A stretch of DNA of 7,953 bases from Clostridia bacterium (GTDB taxonomy: Bacteria; Bacillota; Clostridia; Christensenellales; CAG-1252): assembly GCA_009928745.1 (NCBI GenBank), contig SACC01000050.1, positions 1-7,953 of the forward strand, written 5' to 3'. Each line of letters begins with the position of its first letter. Position 1 is the first letter of the stretch. Positions 1-5,659 of this stretch are shown in pieces. A model generated the notes under the pieces. The model was not told the DNA's origin and did not search any database. It saw only the letters and a program-made list of their open reading frames with translations. The position numbers and the translations under genes are program-made.

Positions 1-180
1 GAAGAACAAGCAGCAGAAGAACAGCTAGAAGAGGAACAAGCAGCAGAAGAATTGCCCGAAGAGGAAGCAGTAGCGGAGCCACAACCCGAAGAAGAACAAA
101 CGGAAGAAGAACAAGCAGAAGAATTGCCCGAAGAGGAGCAAGTTGCAGAAGAATTGCCCGAAGAAGATGCGCGCGAGGTT
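1..180 (+). repeat. In-frame Glu/Gln-rich repeat at N-terminal side of the acidic protein
   Basis: Imperfect tandem copies of a short coding unit, EEQAAEELPEE and variants, recur with the DNA string gaagaattgcccgaag appearing three times (near 46, 118 and 148). The array continues off the left edge, so its full length is unknown. It ends where the first folded domain begins. Confidence 0.75.
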
Positions 181-3132
181 GCCGAAACCCCCGATTTTAA
201 TTACTCTACGGCTACTATTTTTGTAGAAGCGGGCAAGTTTAATATTATTTCAAAATACAGACGCTCATTTATCAGCCGTCTGATTCAGTCGGGAGAGACG
301 GAAAAACGCTATTATGAAGCGATTAAGAATAGTTTGTTATCTCACAAAAAAGTTCATTCCCGCATCAGTTGGGGCGCCGAAAGTTTCCGCTATGGAAGAA
401 AGTTGCTTGTAAAAATCGCAATTAGGGGCAAAACGCTAAGATTGTATCTGGCGTTGTCTTTAGACGAATTTGACAAAAACATTTATCATCAGAGGGATAT
501 GTCCGAATTCAGATCATACGAAAAAGCGCCCTTTATGGTGCGTGTAAAATCAGATTTGGGCTTAAAACGAGCGTTGCGCCTGATTGATATTCTTATGCAG
601 AAGAACGGTATAAATAAGTTATCGTCCTTTGACCAGCTTGATTATGTCTCTGCATATCCGTATGAAGACGATTTAACTTTATTAGAGAAGGGACTGATAA
701 GACTTATAGAAATCATTGCGCCGCAAGAAGAGGTTGCGCTTGATACTGAAGAAGATGTTCCTAACATAGTAATACTAGATGAAGACACAGCGATTATCGA
801 AGACGACGGCGACGAGGACGAAGAGTACGAGGAAGAGTTCGACAAGGAAGACCTAGAAGAGCTAGAAGAAGAGTTAAATGAAGGGATAGAAAAAGAGCTA
901 GAAGAAGAGACAGAGGAAGAAGAGCAAGAGGAGCAAGAACTCGAAAGCGGCGAAGTTGAGGAAGAGATTACCGAGGCTGACGAAATCATAACGCCGGAAG
1001 TTATTGAAGAAGCTGTAATTGAAGAGTCCGAAGAAACGGAATTAGTATCCGAAGAAGCTGTAATTGATGAATCAATAGTAGAAGAAATTGAAGAAGCCGT
1101 AATTGAAGCAGCAGAGCCAATAATCGAAGAGGCAATTATCGAGGAAGCAGAAGAGCTTATCGAAGAACCGATAGCAGAAGAAATCGTTATCGAAGAAGCT
1201 GTAGAAGAAGCAGAACCGATAATCGAAGAGGTTGAAGAAGAAGCAGAAGCGACAATCAAAGAGGCTAAAGCAACTATCGAAGAACCGATAGTAAAAGAAA
1301 TTGAACCAGAATCCGAAAAAGCGGAAGAGCCTATCGAAGAAACTGAGCCAATAATCGAAGAATCGGTAGAGCCTATCGAAGAACCAATAATTAAAGAAGC
1401 TGTAGAAGAAGCAGAACTGATAATCGAAGAAGCTGTAAAAGAAACAGAGCCAATAATCGAAGAAGCTGTAAAAGAAACAGAGCCAATAATCGAAGAGGCA
1501 ATTATTGAGGAAGCAGAACTGATAATCGAAGAAGCTGTAATCGAAGCAGAAACGATAGCAGAAGAAGTCGAAGAAGCAGAACCGATAATCGAAGAGGCTG
1601 AAGCAATTATCGAGGACGTAGAAGAACCAATAATCAAAGCAGAGCCGATAACAGAAGCAGAACTTATAGCAGAAGAAGTCGTTATCGAAGAAACTGTAAT
1701 TGAAGAACCTATAGTAGAAGAAATTGAGGACGCAGAACCGATAGCAGAAGAAGTCGTTATCGAAGAAGCGGTAGAGCCTATTGAAGAAGCTGAGCCAATA
1801 TTCGAAGACGCAGAATTATCACCCGAAGAATCAATAATTGAAGAAATTGAAGAAGCTATTCTTGAAGAGTCCGAAGTAACTCCTGAAATTACGGATTTTT
1901 CCGAATACGATATAGATTTGCCTATTGAAAAATCAGAAGAACACAAATCTGTTGATTGGGCGGACGAACTGGGGCTAGAGGACATCGACGTACAGACAAA
2001 GGTTACGGACGAGACCTTAGACATGTCAGAATATGAAGTTGAGGGAATAGATTACGGTGTAAGTGAAGAAGCCGTATCGGAAGAAGAAAGTCTTGAAACT
2101 GATATAATTGATGGCGACATAGCGGCGGTTGAGACAACGCCCGAGGAAGCGTCCGAAACATTGGATGAGGTTTCGCCCATATCTAGCGACGAATATGACA
2201 ACTTGATTAAAGAAATTGCCGAGGAAGAAAAAACGGTAAAAGGAAAGAAGCAAAAACCTGTTGAGGTAGTTGAAGATACGCTGTCAGATAAGATTAATAA
2301 GCTCCTTGACCTTGACAAGATATCCCATGTTCCCGAATATGACGACACCTTATCCGGCAGTGTACGCAAACTGTTGGCTTATACTGGCAAAATTGATGAT
2401 TCAGATAAGGAAAAACCGCATAAAGAGCGGTTGAATAAATATGTATATCGCGAATATGAGCCGGAGACCCCTGATAAGGAAATGCTTAACCTGATAAGGA
2501 GAGCGTTCAAGGGTGAAGAAGTCATAATAATCTCCGAAGCAGAGAAAAAGAAAGCGGCAAATGAAGCCGCAAGGAATAAGGATCTTGCCGCATTGCAGGC
2601 AATGATGGAAGAGGAAGAACAAGAGCTTAGTAAGGAAAGGAAGCGCGAGGAAGCAGCCGAAGAGGACGAATACTACGATATTGGAGAGGGTACAGCGGAA
2701 AACACCGACAACTTCAATGCGTTCGAGACAAAGCTATATAATTCTTCCAATCGTATAAAATATTTTTACAGCGAGATAAAGAACGAGCTAATGACATACC
2801 GCCGTATCAGCAACAGAATGAGCGCAAGCGGAGACAGTTTCCGCCAAGGCGGCAAGCTTATAGCGAAGATGACCCTTAGCGGATCAATATTAAAACTTCA
2901 TCTTGCCCTGTCTCCGGACGATTACAGCCAGCGCACATACAATCATTATGATATGGGCGATGTAAAAGCCTATGAGGATGCGCCGCTTGCATTAGATATC
3001 GAAACGCCTATTGATTTGCAAAACGCAAAATTCCTTATACAAGAGGCTATGTCAGCTCATTTCTTATTGTACCGCAATAGCAAAAATGAGACGATTAACT
3101 ACGCTGCGATGTACAAATTAAAATCAAAATAA
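1..3132 (+). CDS. Large acidic repeat protein with duplicated RSF/YY/IKN-type domain (5'-truncated)
   Basis: The frame is open from base 1, so the true start lies upstream; the TTG at 52 is an internal Leu codon, not a start. About 1043 residues are visible. Order: a Glu/Gln/Ala repeat (bases 1-180, units like EEQAAEELPEE); a folded domain (about 262-620) with RSF, KRYYEAIKN, SRISWGAESF and GKTLRLYLALS; a Glu-dominated stretch (about 721-1900) of EPIIEEAV-like units; a mixed charged segment with short helices (1900-2700); then a second diverged copy of the domain (about 2710-3070) with FYSEIKNEL, SNRMSASGDSFRQGGKL and LKLHLALSPDDY. There are no membrane segments. As I recall, similar domains occur in uncharacterised clostridial proteins; I know no assigned function. 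A soluble, polyanionic scaffold or binding protein is an inference only. It ends in TAA with no terminator directly after it. Confidence 0.85.
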   Translation, partial: EEQAAEEQLEEEQAAEELPEEEAVAEPQPEEEQTEEEQAEELPEEEQVAEELPEEDAREVAETPDFNYSTATIFVEAGKFNIISKYRRSFISRLIQSGETEKRYYEAIKNSLLSHKKVHSRISWGAESFRYGRKLLVKIAIRGKTLRLYLALSLDEFDKNIYHQRDMSEFRSYEKAPFMVRVKSDLGLKRALRLIDILMQKNGINKLSSFDQLDYVSAYPYEDDLTLLEKGLIRLIEIIAPQEEVALDTEEDVPNIVILDEDTAIIEDDGDEDEEYEEEFDKEDLEELEEELNEGIEKELEEETEEEEQEEQELESGEVEEEITEADEIITPEVIEEAVIEESEETELVSEEAVIDESIVEEIEEAVIEAAEPIIEEAIIEEAEELIEEPIAEEIVIEEAVEEAEPIIEEVEEEAEATIKEAKATIEEPIVKEIEPESEKAEEPIEETEPIIEESVEPIEEPIIKEAVEEAELIIEEAVKETEPIIEEAVKETEPIIEEAIIEEAELIIEEAVIEAETIAEEVEEAEPIIEEAEAIIEDVEEPIIKAEPITEAELIAEEVVIEETVIEEPIVEEIEDAEPIAEEVVIEEAVEPIEEAEPIFEDAELSPEESIIEEIEEAILEESEVTPEITDFSEYDIDLPIEKSEEHKSVDWADELGLEDIDVQTKVTDETLDMSEYEVEGIDYGVSEEAVSEEESLETDIIDGDIAAVETTPEEASETLDEVSPISSDEYDNLIKEIAEEEKTVKGKKQKPVEVVEDTLSDKINKLLDLDKISHVPEYDDTLSGSVRKLLAYTGKIDDSDKEKPHKERLNKYVYREYEPETPDKEMLNLIRRAFKGEEVIIISEAEKKKAANEAARNKDLAALQAMMEEEEQELSKERKREEAAEEDEYYDIGEGTAENTDNFNAFETKLYNSSNRIKYFYSEIKNELMTYRRISNRMSASGDSFRQGGKLIAKMTLSGSILKLHLALSPDDYSQRTYNHYDMGDVKAYEDAPLALDIETPIDLQNAKFLIQEAMSAHFLLYRNSKNETINYAAMYKLKSK
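961..1860 (+). repeat. Central Glu/Ile/Pro repeat array in the acidic protein
   Basis: About 300 codons built from degenerate units of the type EPIIEEAV/EEAELIIEEAV, often spaced 11 residues apart. The clearest part is an exact 33-bp tandem pair at 1429-1461 and 1462-1494 encoding EAVKETEPIIE twice, which points to recent slippage or unequal crossing-over. Prolines recur about every 11 residues, which argues against one continuous coiled coil and for an extended, highly negative linker. The bias toward GAA/GAG codons also opens a long spurious frame on the opposite strand. Confidence 0.85.
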
Positions 3133-3143
3133 GGTAAAGCACC

Positions 3144-3429
3144 CTAACGCGCCGAAAAGACGCCGTGAGGCTGTTGACAAAGTCAAGCAGCCCTCCCGAC
3201 CAAACGCGAATGCAAACTGTGCTTGCATCATTCTGTCAGACTTTAAGGGGACAACATCAGTCGTTATACTAGTGATGTTTTCCCCTTTTGCTTGCGCAAT
3301 TCACCCTTTTCAAAAGCGCGCACCTACGGCGTCGCGTAAGGTGATGCCCTAAAGACGGCTTGTCGGGCATCTGTGATTTATATTTTTTCCCTTCCATATA
3401 CTTTGTCTTCAGTCTAACGCGCCGAAAAG
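3144..3429 (+). repeat. 16-bp direct repeat bracketing the structured RNA region
   Basis: CTAACGCGCCGAAAAG occurs exactly at 3144-3159 and again at 3414-3429; after one mismatch both copies continue with CGC. The second copy is the left arm and loop of the terminator. The first lacks the matching right arm (GACGCCGT instead of GGCGCGTT) and instead complements 3326-3333. The pair may be a duplicated terminator, or boundary repeats of an inserted block of about 270 bp. Confidence 0.7.
3245..3289 (+). terminator. Long hairpin followed by TTTT; terminator or arm of the RNA
   Basis: AAGGGGACAACATCA (3245-3259) pairs with TGATGTTTTCCCCTT (3273-3287) over 15 positions with a single C/T mismatch and a 13-base loop. 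A short T run (3286-3289) follows, partly inside the stem. It could terminate the acidic-protein transcript, about 115 bases after its stop codon. It also lies within the long-range helix described for the RNA candidate, so it may instead be one of that RNA's arms. The T tract is short for an efficient terminator. Confidence 0.5.
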
Positions 3430-3439
3430 GCGCGTTTTT
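3416..3439 (+). terminator. Intrinsic terminator at the end of the structured region
   Basis: AACGCGCC (3416-3423), a GAAAA loop, then GGCGCGTT (3429-3436) form a perfect 8-bp GC-rich stem running into TTTTT (3435-3439). This is a classic rho-independent terminator on the plus strand. It closes the structured RNA region and separates it from the AT-rich promoter region of the next gene. Confidence 0.85.
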
Positions 3440-3444
3440 ACTAT

Positions 3445-3510
3445 ATGCGTGATTGATAAACCAAGAGTAATGAGGAAATGCCTGATTGATAAATAAAAGT
3501 TATGAGGGTA
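3445..3510 (+). repeat. 33-bp imperfect tandem repeat upstream of the membrane-protein operon
   Basis: Copy one is 3445-3477 and copy two 3478-3510. The first 16 positions (ATGCGTGATTGATAAA and ATGCCTGATTGATAAA) differ once; the rest aligns with small compensating gaps and ends in ATGAGG plus a few bases before another ATG. Each copy encodes a three-codon frame (MRD, MPD) followed by TGA and TAA. A third ATG (3511) opens a 10-codon frame ending at 3543. The ATGAGG-N-ATG arrangement resembles the real start of the gene at 3591. Confidence 0.7.
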
Positions 3511-3546
3511 ATGGAGCAATATCGACTAATTTATATTAATTAATAC

Positions 3547-3576
3547 TTGAATTGTCAATACAATTAATGATACAAT
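3547..3576 (+). promoter_or_regulatory. Sigma-A-type promoter candidate with extended -10
   Basis: TTGAAT (3547-3552), an 18-base spacer, and TACAAT (3571-3576) preceded by TGA (3568-3570), giving an extended -10. It lies in AT-rich DNA just before the gene at 3591. The predicted transcription start (about 3582-3584) would leave only 7-9 bases of leader, overlapping the GAGG, so either translation is near-leaderless or this is a chance match and transcription starts elsewhere in 3440-3545. Confidence 0.45.
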
Positions 3577-3590
3577 TATTATGAGGTATT

Positions 3591-4193
3591 ATGGCAGGTA
3601 AAACCAACGGAGTATTGATAGGTATCGCCATTGTTGCGGTAGTCAAAGCCTTAATGTTTATATTTAAGGTAAGTGTAAAGACAATATCCAATGTTATTGT
3701 ATTTCTGGGGTTGTATATTCCTCTTTTTTACTCTGTTTTTGCGTTAATTATATACAGCATGTTCAGTCTTGACTTTAACACTTTAAATTTGGAACTTATC
3801 CTTTTGCTGTCGGGCTTGGGGCTTAGTTTTTTATGTTCTGCAATAATCGCAATTCGCAATCTTATAGTAAAACCGTTCAAAAGCATTTTTGTCTCTGCAA
3901 ATTCGCAAGAATTTCCTACTTATAGACGTGAAGAACAGAGGTATTATGAAAGGCGTAGAGCGACAACTCCAAGATATTACGATGAAGAGTATAATTACGG
4001 CGAGGATTATCGCGGGGTAGAAGAGCGCGAAAGAAATGCGATCAATAATGAACGAGTTAGCGAAGTTGCGCCAATGGTATATTACAGCGAGCGCGAGCCT
4101 AATCTTTTGATATACGAATACGAGGACAGGTTCGAGGTTTTCCGCGATGACGGCAGAGAGCCTAAACGATATATTAGGACGGAGTATAAATAG
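3591..4193 (+). CDS. Small membrane protein with three predicted TM helices and charged Tyr/Arg/Glu-rich tail, function unknown
   Basis: I do not recognise this 200-residue protein. Hydrophobic stretches at about residues 8-27, 33-58 and 67-88 should span the membrane. From about 108 it turns into a charged tail rich in Tyr, Arg and Glu (YRREEQRYYERRR, PRYYDEEYNYGEDYRG), ending in a compact, probably beta-hairpin segment (NLLIYEYEDRFEVFRDDG, residues 171-188). The start is fixed by an in-frame TGA at 3582-3584 and a GAGG (3583-3586) with a short 4-base spacing. Its stop codon TAG shares its last base with the GTG of the next gene, so the two are translationally coupled and probably act in the same membrane process. 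It is first in the operon, after the terminator at 3439. A role as accessory subunit or anchor for the downstream acyltransferase is inference. Confidence 0.75.
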   Translation: MAGKTNGVLIGIAIVAVVKALMFIFKVSVKTISNVIVFLGLYIPLFYSVFALIIYSMFSLDFNTLNLELILLLSGLGLSFLCSAIIAIRNLIVKPFKSIFVSANSQEFPTYRREEQRYYERRRATTPRYYDEEYNYGEDYRGVEERERNAINNERVSEVAPMVYYSEREPNLLIYEYEDRFEVFRDDGREPKRYIRTEYK

Positions 4194-5071
4194 TGGAAGC
4201 AATACAAGAGATGAATTTGCCTGTTATAATTAACGATACTCGTACAAAGATGTCTCGTAAAAGAATATGGGAGCTTGATTTTTTACGCGGAATATGCATT
4301 ATATTGATGTGCTTAGACCATATGGTATTCAACTTTGCCGCCACTTTTGCCAAAGCATGGAAAGCGACCGGCAATGCTAATCTTATAAATCTGGTGGATA
4401 CCGCAATAAAATATTGGACTCATCCTGCGAGACTTGCCGCGCAGGAAACGGTGCTTTGGATTTTCTTTTCTTTATGCGGAATGAGCATAATTTTTTCCAG
4501 AAATAACTTTTTTCACAGTATAAAAATACTTTTTGTTGCCGCGCTGATTACCTTAGTCACTACATCTTTAGTAAAATTCGGTATGGATGAAGGCAATATA
4601 ATACGGTTTGGCGTACTGCATATGTTGGGTGTGTCGTCTTTCATCGTCGCTATAATATATACTTTTACAAGAAAAAACAGATGGGTGACTTCAGCCGTAT
4701 TTTTGTCTCTTGCCCTCGCGCTATTTCTTTTTGATGAGCTATATTTAAGCAAAGGCGCTTGGCATAAAGATATCGCTTGGTTGAGCGTTTTTAGTGAAAG
4801 TCTGGGTGATATTGGCAAGTTTTCTCCGGGTGACTGTTTCCCTATGATGCCATACATTATAAGAGTTTTTGTCGGTGCGGGGCTTGCGCCTTTAATATAT
4901 TACAAAAAAAAGTCGCTGCTTCCCCGTCTTGAAGGAAACTGGTACAGACCGATTAATTTTTTAGGGAGAAAAACGCTCTGGGTAGTGCTATTGCACCAGC
5001 CTGTAATTATTGGCGCGCTTGCCTTAATCAGCTATTTTTTCCTTACGCCGGGGAACTTTGGACTATTATAA
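4193..5071 (+). CDS. DUF1624 / heparan-alpha-glucosaminide N-acetyltransferase-like membrane protein
   Basis: The 292-residue protein carries the family's N-terminal signature RIWELDFLRGICIILMCLDH (residues 24-43) running into the first membrane helix. Further hydrophobic helices lie near 87-103, 110-127, 146-158, 166-182, 218-236 and 262-284. The later motifs also fit: CGMSIIFSR (95-103), GVLHMLGVS (140-148), GDCFPMMPYI (213-222) and FLGRKTLWVVLLHQP (256-270). Family members are multi-pass proteins thought to move an acyl group across the membrane onto a sugar or other acceptor; the acceptor here is unknown. The GTG start is chosen because GGAG (4181-4184) sits 8 bases upstream and it gives a 1-base overlap with the previous gene; ATG at 4211 or 4250 would also keep the motif. 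Length is somewhat short for the family but complete. Confidence 0.82.
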   Translation: MEAIQEMNLPVIINDTRTKMSRKRIWELDFLRGICIILMCLDHMVFNFAATFAKAWKATGNANLINLVDTAIKYWTHPARLAAQETVLWIFFSLCGMSIIFSRNNFFHSIKILFVAALITLVTTSLVKFGMDEGNIIRFGVLHMLGVSSFIVAIIYTFTRKNRWVTSAVFLSLALALFLFDELYLSKGAWHKDIAWLSVFSESLGDIGKFSPGDCFPMMPYIIRVFVGAGLAPLIYYKKKSLLPRLEGNWYRPINFLGRKTLWVVLLHQPVIIGALALISYFFLTPGNFGLL

Positions 5072-5079
5072 GGAGTTAT

Positions 5080-5574
5080 ATGGAAGAGCTTATTGATATA
5101 TTACATAGATTCGGCGATGTGTTGCCCGAATACACAGAGAGAGCCGATGCGGCAAAACAAGCATTTTTAAGCGGTTATAACTGCGCGCAGTCGGTATTGC
5201 TGTCATTCTTGGATAAGACAAATTCAGAAAGAGATGTCGCGCTAAAATTCGCGCAGCCCTTCGGCGGCGGTTTGTCACGTATGAGAGAGGTGTGCGGCGC
5301 AGTAAGCGGCGGCGCGCTGACGCTAGGCGCAATATACGGCTCCGACGAGCTACTAGATACCGAATCCAAAACAAAAGTATATCGCAAGACACAGCTTTTC
5401 GGCAATAGGTTCCAAGAGCTTAACGGCTCGGTGGTATGCAGAGAGTTGCTTGGGCTGACTGAGAAATGTTCGCCGCCTGTCCCTGATAAGCGCACAGACG
5501 AATATTACAAAAAACGCCCGTGCGCAGAGTTGGTATGGTTAGCCGCAATGCTTATCGCGCAGATTGTAGGTTAA
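5080..5574 (+). CDS. C_GCAxxG_C_C family redox protein
   Basis: This 164-residue soluble protein matches the C_GCAxxG_C_C family by its Cys spacing: SGYNCAQSVL (C35), the Gly-rich FGGGLSRMREVCGAVSGG (C72), VVCRELLG (C120) and RPCAELV (C148), plus an extra Cys at 130. The family is described as putative redox-active or metal-binding; the partner is not known. The N-terminal 25 residues before the first motif are helical and not diagnostic. ATG at 5080 is preceded by AAGGAG (5070-5075), which overlaps the stop codon of the acyltransferase gene; spacing is 4 bases. The 8-base intergenic gap makes it the last gene of the three-gene operon. All conserved Cys are present, so it is probably functional. 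Confidence 0.85.
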   Translation: MEELIDILHRFGDVLPEYTERADAAKQAFLSGYNCAQSVLLSFLDKTNSERDVALKFAQPFGGGLSRMREVCGAVSGGALTLGAIYGSDELLDTESKTKVYRKTQLFGNRFQELNGSVVCRELLGLTEKCSPPVPDKRTDEYYKKRPCAELVWLAAMLIAQIVG

Positions 5575-5659
5575 TAGATAAGTAAAATACTCAAAAATAA
5601 ATAATAAGTTGCGCATAGTAATATAAATTAGTGTACTTATTGTTGTTAAGGAGAAAATT

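Larger units (their letters stand above)
3144..3439 (+). ncRNA. Candidate structured non-coding RNA ending in an intrinsic terminator
   Basis: No reading frame fits here, but the plus strand folds densely. A long-range helix can pair 3147-3150 with 3334-3337, 3159-3166 (GACGCCGT) with 3326-3333 (ACGGCGTC), and 3168-3170 with 3323-3325. Inside it are a hairpin at 3171-3190 (CTGTTGAC with GTCAAGCAG, one bulged G), one at 3210-3228 (ATGCAA/TTGCAT), and a long one at 3245-3287. Downstream is a hairpin at 3343-3371 (GATGCCC/GGGCATC with inner GAC/GTC), then the terminator at 3416-3439. CCCGAC at 3195-3200 is complementary to GTCGGG at 3362-3367, a possible pseudoknot. The 5' end is unknown; it may be an independent transcript or the 3' UTR of the upstream gene. 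Strand is inferred from the U-tract terminator and flanking genes. A raiA-motif RNA is possible by size and lineage, not shown. Confidence 0.6.

Noticed and set aside
52..54. TTG at 52 as the start of the acidic protein
   Set aside because: The frame is open to base 1, with the same repeat type on both sides, and there is no ribosome binding site; the TTG is a Leu codon in the EELPEE repeat.
642..2024. 460-codon open frame on the minus strand, Ser/Ile-rich
   Set aside because: It is the antisense of the GAA/GAG-rich repeat array; GAAG-type codons read on the other strand give Ser codons and avoid stops. It has no domain and no plausible start context.
3174..3179. TTGACA as a -35 box for the RNA region
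   Set aside because: No -10-like sequence lies 16-18 bases downstream, and the bases are part of a hairpin stem with GTCAA.
3144..3429. CRISPR array or transposon in the intergenic region
   Set aside because: There are only two copies of the repeat about 270 bases apart, no regular spacers, no terminal inverted repeats and no transposase frame.
3133..3440. tmRNA, SRP RNA, RNase P RNA or T-box leader as identity of the structured RNA
   Set aside because: None of the conserved strings of these classes that I know can be found here, and there is no downstream aminoacyl-tRNA synthetase gene for a T-box.
5175..5495. 106- and 100-codon minus-strand frames within the redox-protein gene
   Set aside because: They are antisense shadows of a clearly recognisable plus-strand gene, without motifs or ribosome binding sites.
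5609..5637. TTGCGC-N17-TGTACT, and TATAAA at 5622-5627, as a promoter for the flavoprotein gene
   Set aside because: The first pair matches the consensus poorly (3/6 and 4/6), and the TATAAA has no -35 at a fitting distance; the AT-rich gap makes chance matches likely.
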